Made by a program: the position numbers and the translations under genes. Shown here one piece after another: positions 8,491 through 17,456 of a stretch of 44,466 bases of DNA. The DNA lies in the NCBI GenBank assembly GCA_018883325.1, contig VEQH01000029.1:1-44466 (forward strand). The letters are read 5' to 3'. The notes under the pieces are model-generated. The model was given only the letters and a program-made list of their open reading frames with translations. It made no database searches and had not been told where the DNA came from. The number at the start of each line of letters is the position of its first letter. Position 1 is the first letter of the stretch. The stretch is from Flavobacteriales bacterium. Lineage in GTDB: Bacteria > Bacteroidota > Bacteroidia > Flavobacteriales_D > Crocinitomicaceae.

Positions 8491-8524
8491 AAACGCCCGA
8501 CAAATTTGACTGTCGGGCGTTTTG
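8491..8524 (+). terminator. Strong terminator between convergent genes
   Basis: AACGCCCGACA (8492-8502) pairs perfectly with TGTCGGGCGTT (8511-8521): an 11-base GC-rich stem with an 8-base loop and T run. It ends the PLP-enzyme transcript and lies 6 bases from the end of the convergent DinB-like gene, for which it may also act. Confidence 0.88.
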
Positions 8525-8529
8525 CATTA

Positions 8530-9075
8530 TTAAACTTTGTCTAAAACTCGTTCCAATTGCGCAAAATGACGAACGTTATGATTAATCAAAAAACGAAAAG
8601 TATCGCCAACTTTAAGTTTAATGAGTGGAATCGTTATTTTGGTTTTAACAGCATTCAAATTCTGACTTTTCGCCAAATTCAGTAATTCTAACACTTGATT
8701 TTGTTGCTGAATAAAGCGGTCCAAAACTTTAATCGTAAGTTGACTGTTAACAGGATTTTTATCCTTGAATGTTTTCATTTTATTCAACTTTTCTTTGGGC
8801 AACATCGACTGAGCAAAATAATTTCCAAGTAATCCACTGTTGAAAGATTTCTGAGCTATTGTTGCACTTGATTGTAATTGTTTACTAAGTTCAGGAATGT
8901 AAAAATCACCGTACAAATTCAAATGTTCAAGGCATTCTAACACACTCCATGAAGTCGGATTTTGCTTCCAATTTAGTTTTTCAAAAGGTTCTAAACGTAG
9001 CTTTTCAGCCCTTTTTATAAAAGTCAAGGTTTGTTCACTAAGTTCTTCAAGTAATTGTTGGCTATTGAATTTCAT
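8530..9075 (-). CDS. DinB-like superfamily protein
   Basis: The 181-residue protein reads as a DinB/YfiT four-helix bundle: the N-terminal helix runs to about residue 30, followed by WSVLECLEHLNLYGDFYIPEL, where the histidine in LEHLN is a usual metal ligand, and the C-terminal INHNVRHFAQLERVL, which supplies further histidines. Members bind a divalent metal and many are thiol-dependent transferases (bacillithiol in related groups); the host makes bacillithiol (bshA in this window), so a BSH-dependent role is possible but inferred. It lies 51 bases downstream of the Crp/Fnr-like gene on the same strand and may be co-transcribed. Confidence 0.82.
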   Translation of the reverse strand: MKFNSQQLLEELSEQTLTFIKRAEKLRLEPFEKLNWKQNPTSWSVLECLEHLNLYGDFYIPELSKQLQSSATIAQKSFNSGLLGNYFAQSMLPKEKLNKMKTFKDKNPVNSQLTIKVLDRFIQQQNQVLELLNLAKSQNLNAVKTKITIPLIKLKVGDTFRFLINHNVRHFAQLERVLDKV

Positions 9076-9126
9076 TTTTTTTCTTGCAAAATTGACTACT
9101 TTTCCATTTCTGAAAATTGATTGAAA

Positions 9127-9660
9127 TCAAGATTTTTTCAATCGAGATAATGTTTCAGGTGTCATCCGTAGGTAATTAGCAATGTATTTGTGTGGTATCT
9201 CTTGAAACAACCGCTGACTTCGACTCAATACCCGATTGTATCGTTCAATTGGTAAATCCACCAACAAATCTTTCTCTCTTTCCATTTGTTGTTGAACTAA
9301 ATTCTCGAGAATACCAATCCAAATTTTAAGGTATTTTTCCTCCGAATAAATAAGCTTAAAAAATGCTGATTTTTGAATCTTCCGAATCTTTGTAAGTTTT
9401 ATTGCTTGTATGTTAAATTCACTTTTTTGATTTGATAAAAAAGAATCCAATGCAACAACTAAATCATTCTTGTAACCAAATCGTATAATTTGCTCAGTGT
9501 CTTTATTTTGAAGGTAAATTTTTAAACTTCCAGATTCAATGAAATAGATAAAATTGGAAATAACTCCTTCTTTTTCAATCCATTCTCCTCGTTTGTAAAT
9601 TATGGCTTCCGACAATAAACCTTTGAATTCAAAAATTTCAAGTAAAGCTTTTCTTTCCAT
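9127..9660 (-). CDS. Crp/Fnr family transcriptional regulator
   Basis: The 177-residue protein has an N-terminal cyclic-nucleotide-binding-like beta roll (about residues 17-110, with GEWIEKEGVISNFIYFIESGSLKIYL) and ends with a short helix-turn-helix segment, IPHKYIANYLRMTPETLSRLKK. It lacks the Arg/Ser phosphate-binding cassette of true CRP, so the ligand is unknown. The C-terminus stops soon after the recognition helix, as in many short Bacteroidetes Crp-like regulators. It lies just upstream of the DinB-like gene, a pairing that recurs in Bacteroidetes, and is divergent from the glycine-rich T9SS gene. Confidence 0.87.
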   Translation of the reverse strand: MERKALLEIFEFKGLLSEAIIYKRGEWIEKEGVISNFIYFIESGSLKIYLQNKDTEQIIRFGYKNDLVVALDSFLSNQKSEFNIQAIKLTKIRKIQKSAFFKLIYSEEKYLKIWIGILENLVQQQMEREKDLLVDLPIERYNRVLSRSQRLFQEIPHKYIANYLRMTPETLSRLKKS

Positions 9661-9798
9661 AACAAATTAATTTCGAAATGATGAGCCAAAATAAAGGATT
9701 TAAAGCGGAATAATGATTTCAAGTTCTAATTGTTAGTAAAATAAGTTTTAGAAATTCAGAAATTTACGCTACTTTAGAGCAAACAAAACCCAAAACTT

Positions 9799-12000
9799 AT
9801 GTTTTCTCTCACCAATCATAAGCTAAAGAAAAGCTTCTTTGCTATAAATACACAACTGTTTTTCTTACTGGTCTTATTTGGCACAACTATAAATTCTCAA
9901 GTAACCGTCAACTATTCTTTCACTGGTACTGTACAAACATTTGTAGTGCCATGTGGTGTTACTTCTATCAACGTAAAAGCTTGGGGAGCAGGAGGAAGCG
10001 GCGGAGGTGTTGACACATACTCTGGCGCAATTGGTGGCGGAGGTGCTTTCGTTCAAACGACTTTAGCTGTAACGCCTGGACAAACTCTTTCAATTATTGT
10101 TGGTGGTGGTGCACTTGGCGGTGGCGCTTGTCTTTCCAATTCTCCAGGAGGTGCTGGCGGTTGGGGTAATGGACAAATTGCTGGTGCACGCGGTGGAAAT
10201 TCAGGTTCGCAAGGATGCTCTGGTGGCGGTGGCGGCGGTGGCGGTGGAACTGGAATTTTTTCTGGTACAACTCCATTGATGGTTGCTGGTGCTGGTGGTG
10301 GCGGAAGTGGTGGTGGAAACCAAAGTAGCGGTGCTGCTGGTGGTGGCGGAGGTCAAAATGGCTTTGCTGTTTCTGGATGTACTCCTGGAGTTTCTGGTGG
10401 AAATACAAATGGTAATGGAACAAATGGTGGAGATAGAGGAAACGCAGATGGAGCTGGCGGTGGCGGCGGCGGCGGCGGATATGTCGGTGGAACAGGCGGA
10501 AGTCCTCCTCCAGGATGTGATTGTGGTGGCTGTGGCGGCGGTGGCGGTTCTAGCTATTCAGCTGGAACAGGAACGATTATTACAAATGGTTCCGGACAAA
10601 ACCCAGGAAATGGTGCTGACCCAAGTTTACCTACAGGATTAGCAAAAGGTGGAATTAGTTCTGTTCAAGGAGGAAATGGTTATTTGATCATAACATACAA
10701 TGGGGGAACTGTAAATTCTGAATTTTCAGTTGCGAATGTTTGTAATGGAGTCGCTCCTACTTTTGTAAATACTTCAAGCTATCAAGACGCTCCAATCTCT
10801 TCTTATTCTTGGGATTTCGGCGATGGCTCACCTATTTCAACAGCTCAAACACCGAATTACACTTATTCAACTCCGGGAACTTACACTGTTTCTTTGACGG
10901 TTTCAAATGGATTTGGATGTGACCACACTTCAACGCAACAAATCACAATTTACCCACAACCAATTGCTGACTTTACGTTTGTTGAAAGTTGCATTAATTC
11001 AGCGACTGTTTTCACAAATACAAGTACCGTTTTCGATCCTACTGTTTCAAATGCTTGGGTTCAAAATTCAACAGTAGTTGGAACTTCTACGAATTATTCA
11101 AATACTTATACAACTCCTGGAAATAGCAGTATGACCTTGATTATTGAAGAAACACACGGAACTTTAACTTGCGGAGACACGGTAACCAAAACCTTTTTTA
11201 TTCACGATATTCCAAACACACAGTTCAGTGGAGATTTGAATTTATGTTTAGGTGATTTAATTTCTTTCGACAACAATTCAAGTATCACAACGAATGAGCC
11301 AATCACTTATGAATGGTCTGTGAATGGAAATGTTGTCACTTCTTCAACTGATTTTCAAGCGCCTTCAACAAATGCAGGGACTTACGCAATCAATTTAACA
11401 ACAACATCTGCCTTTGGATGCACAAGTTTTCTAACTTCTAATTTAGTAGTTAGTCCAATTCCTGACGCACCTGAACTTTCTGCTTCTATTGTAAATTGTC
11501 CGGGTGATCCAATCACTTTAAGCGCATTGGCAGAAACTTCTTCGACCATTTCTTGGACAGGACCATTGAATTACACATCTACAAGCTTTAGTAATACTTT
11601 TCCATTCCAAATCAATCAAATGGGAGTTTACTCAGCTTCAATTGTTTCCCAATTCGGTTGTCCTTCTGCAGTGAGTTCAATTCCAGCATCAATATTGAAC
11701 ATTTACAGCTTTGATGATTTCAATTTTCCAAATGTTATCACACCAAATAATGACGGATTAAACGATGAATTTAATATTTTAAACTACTTTCAAACTTGTG
11801 ATGATTTTACAATTACAATATTCAATCGTTGGGGAAATCTTGTATTTGAACAAACGCAAGATGACACAACAGGATTTTCAGGTAAAACACAATCAGGAAG
11901 TGATTTAGAAGAAGGCGTTTATTTTTATAAATTGATTTTTTATTCTGGTGGCGATCAAAAAGAAGGCGAAAAAACTGGTTTTATTCACATTGTGAGATAG
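9799..12000 (+). CDS. Glycine-rich PKD-domain secreted protein with type B T9SS sorting tail
   Basis: The 733-residue protein has a signal peptide (hydrophobic about 20-33), a very glycine-rich region about 55-300 with runs of six to eight glycines and a few CxCxxC-like clusters (GCDCGGCGG near 236), then a PKD domain (about 305-393, with YSWDFGDGSPIS and YSTPGTYTVSLTVSNGFGC), further Ig/PKD-like repeats to about 640, and a C-terminal domain starting FPNVITPNNDGLNDEF and including FNRWGNLVFE and EGVYFYKL. That end is the gliding-motility-associated (type B) T9SS signal, so the protein is exported and displayed or released. The glycine-rich part resembles adhesive filament or matrix proteins. 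Only 4 bases separate its stop from that of convergent meaB. Confidence 0.9.
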   Translation: MFSLTNHKLKKSFFAINTQLFFLLVLFGTTINSQVTVNYSFTGTVQTFVVPCGVTSINVKAWGAGGSGGGVDTYSGAIGGGGAFVQTTLAVTPGQTLSIIVGGGALGGGACLSNSPGGAGGWGNGQIAGARGGNSGSQGCSGGGGGGGGGTGIFSGTTPLMVAGAGGGGSGGGNQSSGAAGGGGGQNGFAVSGCTPGVSGGNTNGNGTNGGDRGNADGAGGGGGGGGYVGGTGGSPPPGCDCGGCGGGGGSSYSAGTGTIITNGSGQNPGNGADPSLPTGLAKGGISSVQGGNGYLIITYNGGTVNSEFSVANVCNGVAPTFVNTSSYQDAPISSYSWDFGDGSPISTAQTPNYTYSTPGTYTVSLTVSNGFGCDHTSTQQITIYPQPIADFTFVESCINSATVFTNTSTVFDPTVSNAWVQNSTVVGTSTNYSNTYTTPGNSSMTLIIEETHGTLTCGDTVTKTFFIHDIPNTQFSGDLNLCLGDLISFDNNSSITTNEPITYEWSVNGNVVTSSTDFQAPSTNAGTYAINLTTTSAFGCTSFLTSNLVVSPIPDAPELSASIVNCPGDPITLSALAETSSTISWTGPLNYTSTSFSNTFPFQINQMGVYSASIVSQFGCPSAVSSIPASILNIYSFDDFNFPNVITPNNDGLNDEFNILNYFQTCDDFTITIFNRWGNLVFEQTQDDTTGFSGKTQSGSDLEEGVYFYKLIFYSGGDQKEGEKTGFIHIVR

Positions 12001-12004
12001 TTAG

Positions 12005-13042
12005 TTATTCTCCTGCTTTAAATTTTTGGAATAATTCTTCTGCGGCTTTAAAAGCTGAAATAGAACCAAGTTGGATTTTTTGTTCCATCTGATGAAGAGC
12101 AACTAACCATTCTTCTTTGCCGAAAAATTCTTGTTGCAACAAGAAACTTAAATGCTCACGTAAAACACTCAATTCTTGTTTTTTACGATTTTGATTTAGC
12201 CAACCATTTAAGGTTACTAAGTTGAAAAATTGCTCGATTGTTTGCCATATCTCCTCTAAACCTTCCTCTTTCAAGCTGCTACAAATTTGTGAAGTTGCAA
12301 TCCATTGACTTTCTTTTGCTGGAAATAAATGTAAAGCATTCGCATACTGACTGCGTGCTTGTTTGGCTTTGAGTAAATTTTCACCATCTGCTTTTGTAAT
12401 AACCAAAGCATCTGCCATTTCCATAATGCCACGTTTTATTCCTTGCAATTCGTCGCCTGCACCTGATAGCATTAAGAGTAAAAAGAAATCGATCATTGAA
12501 TGAACAAGCGTTTCAGACTGCCCCACACCAACTGTTTCAATGAAAATGACATCATAACCAGCAGCTTCACACAAGACAATTGCTTCTCGTGTATTGCGCG
12601 CCACACCTCCCAAATTATTTCCAGTTGCCGTCGGACGAATAAATACATTCTCTTGTTGCGACAACCAATTCATTCGGGTTTTATCACCTAAAATACTTCC
12701 ACCTGTTACATTAGAAGAAGGATCAATTGCCAAAACTGCCAATTTTAAACCTTTCTGTAAAATGATTTTTCCAAAAGATTCTATAAACGTGCTTTTTCCA
12801 ACTCCCGGAACACCCGTAATTCCTATTCTCCACGATTTTTTTTGATGTGGCAAACAACGTTGAATCAACTCATTCGCCTCTTTTCTATCACTAGAAAGTT
12901 GGCTTTCAACAAGGGTAATTGCTGCACTCAATGCCGATCTATTTCCTGAAATTAACTCAGGTAAAAGTGTTTCGGCATTCAAACTTTGAATTCGCGCTTT
13001 TCGTTTCCGAAACCAGTCGTTGAGTTGCGATTGATTAGGCAT
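12005..13042 (-). CDS. meaB: MeaB-type GTPase (methylmalonyl-CoA mutase chaperone)
   Basis: MeaB/ArgK G3E-type GTPases load and protect the B12 cofactor of methylmalonyl-CoA mutase. The 345-residue protein has the Walker A loop GITGVPGVGKSTFIESFG (P-loop about 77-84), the LAIDPSSNVTGGSILGDKTRM block, FIETVGVGQSE (switch region), and ITKADGEN for guanine recognition. The mutase genes are not in this window. It is the last gene of a minus-strand operon and overlaps the 3' end of elbB by 8 bases. There is no visible terminator between it and the convergent T9SS gene 4 bases away. Confidence 0.94.
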   Translation of the reverse strand: MPNQSQLNDWFRKRKARIQSLNAETLLPELISGNRSALSAAITLVESQLSSDRKEANELIQRCLPHQKKSWRIGITGVPGVGKSTFIESFGKIILQKGLKLAVLAIDPSSNVTGGSILGDKTRMNWLSQQENVFIRPTATGNNLGGVARNTREAIVLCEAAGYDVIFIETVGVGQSETLVHSMIDFFLLLMLSGAGDELQGIKRGIMEMADALVITKADGENLLKAKQARSQYANALHLFPAKESQWIATSQICSSLKEEGLEEIWQTIEQFFNLVTLNGWLNQNRKKQELSVLREHLSFLLQQEFFGKEEWLVALHQMEQKIQLGSISAFKAAEELFQKFKAGE

Positions 13043-13721
13043 CCATTAATTCCTTAAGCGCCTCAATTGCTTGTTTGATATTGTTTCTTATCTCTAAAAC
13101 CGATGCTTCCATCATATAACAAGGTGCAGTGATAACTTTATTTTCTCGGTCAATTAAAATTTCGTGAATTGTTTTTTCCTCTGTTTTCGCACCTGTAGCT
13201 TGTAAACCTGCTTCAAATTGTGGAATTTCATAAGGTGAATTCTCCTGCGATGAACCTATCGTTAAATTCAATTTCACTTCTGATCCTTCCAATGCTTTTG
13301 CTAAAACAACTGGACTTACACACAAAGCAACAATTGGTTTACCAACATTAATCAAGTTAACTAACAATAATTTTACATCGTCGCGAATCGTGCCATTTGG
13401 ACCTTCAAAAGCCCAAGTTGTAAAATTTTTCGCGCTACCAAAACCTCCAGGAATAACCAACGCATCGATATCCGCAGGTTGAATGTTTTTTATTTCTGTT
13501 ACTGCGCCTCGAGCAATTCTAGCAGCTTCAACCATCATATTTCTTTTTTCAGGCATTTCTTCACCTGACAAATGATTTACAACGTGATGTTGATCTGCAT
13601 CAATTGAAATACACGTGTAAGTTGCACCAATTTCCTCAATTGCAAGTAATGTAAGTATAGATTCCTGAATTTCAGCTCCATCATATACGCCACATCCTGA
13701 TAATAATACTCCGATATTCAT
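13035..13721 (-). CDS. elbB: ElbB-like DJ-1/PfpI-family glyoxalase
   Basis: The 228-residue protein matches ElbB (also annotated as isoprenoid biosynthesis glyoxalase): N-terminal IGVLLSGCGVYDGAEIQESI, central ALVIPGGFGSAKNFTTWAFEG, and ALCVSPVVLAKALEG, whose cysteine is the nucleophile on the DJ-1 elbow. ElbB homologues show weak glyoxalase III activity in Escherichia coli; the physiological substrate is unclear. I chose the ATG at 13721 because the conserved N-terminus begins there; an upstream start at 13778 would add 19 lysine/asparagine-rich residues read from a tandem repeat and overlap bshA. It lies between bshA and meaB. Confidence 0.9.
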   Translation of the reverse strand: MNIGVLLSGCGVYDGAEIQESILTLLAIEEIGATYTCISIDADQHHVVNHLSGEEMPEKRNMMVEAARIARGAVTEIKNIQPADIDALVIPGGFGSAKNFTTWAFEGPNGTIRDDVKLLLVNLINVGKPIVALCVSPVVLAKALEGSEVKLNLTIGSSQENSPYEIPQFEAGLQATGAKTEEKTIHEILIDRENKVITAPCYMMEASVLEIRNNIKQAIEALKELMDA

Positions 13722-13733
13722 TTTTTTTTTAAT

Positions 13734-13761
13734 TTTTAATGTTGAATTTTGAATGTTTAAT
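13734..13761. repeat. Period-7 tandem repeat between bshA and elbB
   Basis: Four consecutive heptamers read TTTTAAT, GTTGAAT, TTTGAAT, GTTTAAT, filling the gap that ends at the bshA stop codon (13762-13764). On the coding strand this is an ATTCAAA-like heptamer family. Confidence 0.65.
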
Positions 13762-14889
13762 TTAATTCTTCGTTTCAATTAAATCTGTATAAATCTGCTC
13801 ATACATTGGAAGAATTTTTTCTAAGTCAAACATATGTGCTCGTTCTTTTGCATTCTTTTTGAAAATTGGCAGTTGCGCTGGGTCGAGCAGTGAAATCATG
13901 TTTTTAGCCATGTCGTCCACATCGGCAACATTTGACAAATAACCAGAATAGCCATGCACATTTACCTCTGGAATTCCACCTGTATTTGAAGAAATTACAG
14001 GAACTCCAACAGCCATTGCTTCTAGCGCCGCCAAACCAAAACTTTCTGTTTCCGAAGGAAGTAAAAATACATCAGCAATTTCAAGAACATGCGCTGTATC
14101 TCTAACTTTTCCAAGGAAAATAACTTTGTCACACAAATTCAATTCTCGACATAAACGCTCACAATGGTAACGTTCAGGACCATCGCCAACAAGAATTAAT
14201 TTACTTGGGATTTCTTTATTCACTTTCGCAAAAACCAAAAGTACATCCTCTACCCTTTTAACTTTTCTAAAGTTGGAAACGTGACAAACAATTCGCTCTC
14301 CATCACACGCATATTTATTGCGCATGTGTTTCGTGAAAACTTCATTTTCTTCAGAAGGAACAATAAAATTTGGAACCACGTGAATTTCGCGCGCTATTTG
14401 AAAATGCTCGTAAGTAGAAGCTTTCAAACTTTCAGAAACAGCCGTCACAGCATCCGATTGATTGATACAAAAAGTAATCACAGGTTCAAAAGAAGGATCG
14501 CGCCCTACCAAAGTAATATCTGTACCGTGCAAAGTTGTCACGAACGGAATATTTATTCCTTGCGACTTTAATATCTGAGTTGCCATGTACGCGGCTGACG
14601 CATGTGGAATTGCATAATGAACATGTAAAACATCTAACTTTTCGTATTTAACAACGTCAACCATTTTACTTGCTAATTCTGTTTCATAGGGTTGATAATC
14701 AAACAGCGGATAATCAGAAACTGCAACCTCATGATAAAAAATATTCTCACGAAAACTCCCTAAACGAACTGGTTGAGAATAAGTTATAAAATGAACCTCG
14801 TGTCCTTTTGCTGCAAGCGCTTTTCCTAATTCAGTTCCAACAACACCACTTCCACCAAAAGTGGGATATAATACCATTCCTATTTTCAT
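13762..14889 (-). CDS. bshA: N-acetyl-alpha-D-glucosaminyl L-malate synthase
   Basis: BshA is the GT4-family glycosyltransferase that makes GlcNAc-malate from UDP-GlcNAc and L-malate, the first step of bacillithiol synthesis. The 375-residue protein opens with KIGMVLYPTFGGSGVVGTELG, the hallmark BshA N-terminus, followed by HVHYAIPHASAAYMA, TTLHGTDITLVGRDPSF, and the GT4 C-terminal EX7E region in LLPSETESFGLAALEAMAVG. It is the second gene of a minus-strand operon: 2 bases after the outer-membrane protein gene, and followed by elbB. The presence of bshA argues that the host uses bacillithiol as its low-molecular-weight thiol. Confidence 0.95.
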   Translation of the reverse strand: MKIGMVLYPTFGGSGVVGTELGKALAAKGHEVHFITYSQPVRLGSFRENIFYHEVAVSDYPLFDYQPYETELASKMVDVVKYEKLDVLHVHYAIPHASAAYMATQILKSQGINIPFVTTLHGTDITLVGRDPSFEPVITFCINQSDAVTAVSESLKASTYEHFQIAREIHVVPNFIVPSEENEVFTKHMRNKYACDGERIVCHVSNFRKVKRVEDVLLVFAKVNKEIPSKLILVGDGPERYHCERLCRELNLCDKVIFLGKVRDTAHVLEIADVFLLPSETESFGLAALEAMAVGVPVISSNTGGIPEVNVHGYSGYLSNVADVDDMAKNMISLLDPAQLPIFKKNAKERAHMFDLEKILPMYEQIYTDLIETKN

Positions 14890-14891
14890 GC

Positions 14892-15491
14892 TTATTCTTT
14901 ATTTGTGTTTTCTTCCTTACTTTGTCCTAACGGAAAGAAAAAAGTAACACGATATATTATTGGTAAAACACGAACTATTTGACCAGCTTCGTTTTTCACA
15001 GTGAAATTATAACTACTTCTAAAAGGACTATTTTTTGTATTGATTACATCGTAAAAAATAGCAGCATTCAATCTTACGTGTTTGCCCAATTTGAAACAAA
15101 ATCCACCACCTAAAAGAAAGACTGGAGCCCATTTTTTCTGTTCAGCAGCAAACGTCACGAAATTGAATGGACTTCTTAAAATTTGGAACTCAGCACCACC
15201 AAAAATCATATCACGGTAGCGTGCATGCGCAAAAACACCAGGTCCCCAAATATTAATATTGGTCTTCATTCCAAGATTATTTGACCACGTTCGTTGAATT
15301 CTAAATGAAGGACCAACAGCAAAATTTTTATTCAAAATCGAAGCATGCTTTAATTCAACTCCAAAAGCACCTCCAAGATTAGAAAACCCTGCATAAACCT
15401 CAGCACCAAGCTCTTGACCATCATAACTTGTTTGAGCATTTGATGTCAACCCAAAACTCAAGCACAAAACCAATGTAATGTATTTAATCAT
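14892..15491 (-). CDS. Predicted outer-membrane beta-barrel protein
   Basis: The 199-residue protein has a cleavable signal peptide (to about residue 19, ending SNA/Q). The remainder alternates short amphipathic strands such as GAEVYAGFSNLGGAFGVEL, FAVGPSFRIQRTW and RVTFFFPLG, as expected for a small 8-strand barrel. I do not recognise a specific family or function. Its stop lies 2 bases from the bshA start, so it is the first gene of the bshA-elbB-meaB transcription unit, although functional linkage is not evident. Confidence 0.7.
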   Translation of the reverse strand: MIKYITLVLCLSFGLTSNAQTSYDGQELGAEVYAGFSNLGGAFGVELKHASILNKNFAVGPSFRIQRTWSNNLGMKTNINIWGPGVFAHARYRDMIFGGAEFQILRSPFNFVTFAAEQKKWAPVFLLGGGFCFKLGKHVRLNAAIFYDVINTKNSPFRSSYNFTVKNEAGQIVRVLPIIYRVTFFFPLGQSKEENTNKE

Positions 15492-15568
15492 TTTACTTCT
15501 TTTTTAATTTTCTAAAGGATTCAACCGTGATTGAACCAACAATTATAATTTACCCAACCAACTTTAAA

Positions 15569-15625
15569 CTTTTCACTCTTCTCTTTTAACTCTTCACTTT
15601 TAACTTTTCACTCTTCACTCCTTCA
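15569..15625. repeat. Period-7 tandem repeat upstream of folD
   Basis: About eight pyrimidine-rich units in a row (CTTTTCA, CTCTTCT, CTTTTAA, CTCTTCA, CTTTTAA, CTTTTCA, CTCTTCA, CTCCTTCA) cover 57 bases between the divergent barrel gene and folD. The strand asymmetry is complete: almost no G on the plus strand. Confidence 0.75.
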
Positions 15626-15688
15626 CCTCAAATAAGTTTTAAATACCACAAATATACTTGCTTTTCAAGCAAACCGAATACTTCTTTC

Positions 15689-15696
15689 TATCTTTG
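15689..15696 (+). promoter_or_regulatory. -7 promoter element for folD
   Basis: TATCTTTG matches the Bacteroidetes -7 consensus and ends 15 bases before the folD ATG. The -33 box is not clear. Confidence 0.5.
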
Positions 15697-15711
15697 TAAA
15701 AAACTTTTAAA

Positions 15712-16590
15712 ATGCAATTACTCGACGGAAAAGCTACAGCAGCACAAATCAGATTGGAACTATCTGAGGCAGTGAAAAAAAGAAAACAGGAAGGTAAAAA
15801 AATCCCACATTTAGCAGCTATTTTAGTTGGGAACGATGGAGGGTCTGTGACTTATGTAAATGCCAAAGTTAAAGCTTGCGAGGAAATTGGTTTTGAAAGT
15901 ACATTAATTCGCTATGACGACTCCGTTCCAGAAGAAATATTATTAGGAAAAGTTCAATCATTAAATGAGGACAAAAGCATTGATGGATTCATCGTTCAGC
16001 TTCCGTTACCAAAGCACATTGATGAATTAAAAATCACACAAGCTATTGACCCTAAGAAAGATGTAGATGGATTTCACCCTCGAAATTTAGGAAATATGAT
16101 TTTGGATATTCCAGGTTTCATTTGTGCAACACCTGCAGGAATTATGGAATTGATTGAACGCAACAACATTGAAACAGAAGGGAAAAATTGTGTAATCATC
16201 GGTCGAAGTAACATTGTTGGTACGCCTCTTTCCTTACTTTTAGGTAGAAATAAAAATCCAGGAAATTGTACCGTAACGCTTGCTCATTCGAAAACAGAAG
16301 AACTTGCGGCTGTTTGTCGTGGAGCAGATATTTTGATTGCAGCAATCGGACAACCGGGATTCGTAACTGCTGATATGGTCAAAGAAGGAGCTGTTGTGAT
16401 TGACGTTGGGACTACCCGGGTTGAAGATGCAAGCAAAGCTAAAGGTTGGCGTTTGGCAGGCGATGTTGACTTTGAAAATGTTGCACCTAAAACAAGTTTT
16501 ATTTCACCTGTACCTGGTGGAGTTGGTCCGATGACTATTGCTTCATTAATGATGAATACGTTGAAAGCAATGGAACTTAAAGGAAAATAA
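15712..16590 (+). CDS. folD: Bifunctional methylenetetrahydrofolate dehydrogenase / methenyltetrahydrofolate cyclohydrolase
   Basis: FolD interconverts 5,10-methylene-, 5,10-methenyl- and 10-formyl-tetrahydrofolate with NADP, supplying one-carbon units. The 292-residue protein has the Y-x3-K motif in [14 protein letters not shown], the folate-site [13 protein letters not shown] near residues 83-95, DVDGFHP, the Rossmann [11 protein letters not shown] near 164-174, and the C-terminal [19 protein letters not shown]. Length and motifs are complete. The next gene, with an S4 domain, begins on the base after the folD stop, so the two are surely co-transcribed. Confidence 0.97.
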   Translation: MQLLDGKATAAQIRLELSEAVKKRKQEGKKIPHLAAILVGNDGGSVTYVNAKVKACEEIGFESTLIRYDDSVPEEILLGKVQSLNEDKSIDGFIVQLPLPKHIDELKITQAIDPKKDVDGFHPRNLGNMILDIPGFICATPAGIMELIERNNIETEGKNCVIIGRSNIVGTPLSLLLGRNKNPGNCTVTLAHSKTEELAAVCRGADILIAAIGQPGFVTADMVKEGAVVIDVGTTRVEDASKAKGWRLAGDVDFENVAPKTSFISPVPGGVGPMTIASLMMNTLKAMELKGK

Positions 16591-16800
16591 ATGAAAGAAA
16601 CATTTGAAATTGAAGGAGAATACATTGAACTAATCGGTTTATTAAAAGCCTTAGGAATCGCGGAAACTGGCGGTCATGCAAAGCAAATTGTTGACACGGG
16701 CGTTGTTGTTCGCAACGGTTTGGTTGAAACAAGAAGAAGAGCAAAACTGATTAAAGGTGACGAAATTCGCATTGAAGATTTAGTAATTGAATTAATTTAA
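16591..16800 (+). CDS. Small S4-domain RNA-binding protein (YbcJ-like)
   Basis: This 69-residue protein is essentially one S4 domain: YIELIGLLKALGIAETGGHAKQ, then VVVRNGLVETRRRAKLIKGD. It matches the RNA-binding S4 small proteins related to YbcJ and the yaaA/RlbA type, which bind structured RNA and are thought to associate with ribosome biogenesis. It begins immediately after the folD stop codon with no spacer, indicating translational coupling; in Escherichia coli ybcJ is likewise next to folD. The target RNA is unknown. Confidence 0.9.
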   Translation: MKETFEIEGEYIELIGLLKALGIAETGGHAKQIVDTGVVVRNGLVETRRRAKLIKGDEIRIEDLVIELI

Positions 16801-17020
16801 AAAGCACTTTAAACTACTTATTTTCAAGCTATTTCACAGCGAAATTATTGTTCACCTCCGATTTAATTAATGTTGTTTACTGAAAAGTAAAATTTTGGAT
16901 TAGATGTCCCAACCTATAGCTAGGACTTAGTTGAACTTTATGAATTTGGACAAGAAATAAATAAGTTGAAATCACTTTTTAAGAGAAAAATTTCGATATT
17001 TATGTTCAAAATCTAACACT

Positions 17021-17386
17021 ATGAACTGGTACATTAAAGTATTACGCAACTACACCAACTTTGAAGGAAGGGCCCGAAGACAAGAATTTTGGATGTTCTT
17101 TTTGATTAATTTGATTATTTCAGCCATACTTCAAGTTATTGATTTTACCTTTTACGGTATTGAAAATGACTTAAATCCAATTAGTACAATATACAGCCTT
17201 GCTGTTCTACTGCCGAATATCGGAGTGTGTATTAGAAGAATGCACGACATCAACAAAAGCGGTTGGTATATGTTGATTCCTGTTTACAATATTTTCCTGT
17301 TTGCAACTGAGGGTGACAGCGGTGAAAATCAATATGGATCAGACCCTAAAGAAGAGGAGTCATCAAATGAACTACTCGATAGATAG
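17021..17386 (+). CDS. DUF805 membrane protein
   Basis: The 121-residue protein shows the DUF805 signature: WYIKVLRNYTNFEGRARRQEFWMFFL at the start (FEGRARRxEFW) and CIRRMHDINKSGWYMLIPVYN in the second half (RRLHDxxxSGW). Three hydrophobic segments are visible near residues 25-45, 56-72 and 83-95, and the tail is acidic and hydrophilic. No function is established for the family. A 220-base non-coding gap precedes it with no clear promoter, and its orientation matches rpsO downstream. Confidence 0.92.
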   Translation: MNWYIKVLRNYTNFEGRARRQEFWMFFLINLIISAILQVIDFTFYGIENDLNPISTIYSLAVLLPNIGVCIRRMHDINKSGWYMLIPVYNIFLFATEGDSGENQYGSDPKEEESSNELLDR

Positions 17387-17415
17387 AACGAAATTTAATT
17401 AATTCATTGCCTACA

Positions 17416-17446
17416 TTTGCTTTCTAAAAAACTATAACTATCTTTG
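17416..17446 (+). promoter_or_regulatory. Consensus Bacteroidetes promoter of rpsO
   Basis: TTTG at 17416-17419, exactly 19 bases, then TATCTTTG at 17439-17446: a full match to the TTTG-N19-TAnnTTTG promoter used by the primary sigma factor of Bacteroidetes. Transcription should begin around 17452, giving a leader of about 50 bases. Confidence 0.9.
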
Positions 17447-17456
17447 CACCCGTAAT

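Noticed and set aside
10094..10642. Open frames on both strands inside the glycine-rich gene (60-119 codons)
   Set aside because: They arise because GGN repeats read without stops as Val/Ala/Leu-rich or His/Gln-rich sequence in other frames. The frame 9799-12000 has the signal peptide, PKD domain and T9SS tail.
12005..13042. Possible complete propionate/methylmalonyl-CoA pathway cluster around meaB
   Set aside because: No mutase or epimerase gene lies in the window, so only the chaperone GTPase can be claimed.
15569..15625. CRISPR-like array
   Set aside because: The units are 7 bases with no spacers and there are no cas genes, so these are simple tandem repeats.
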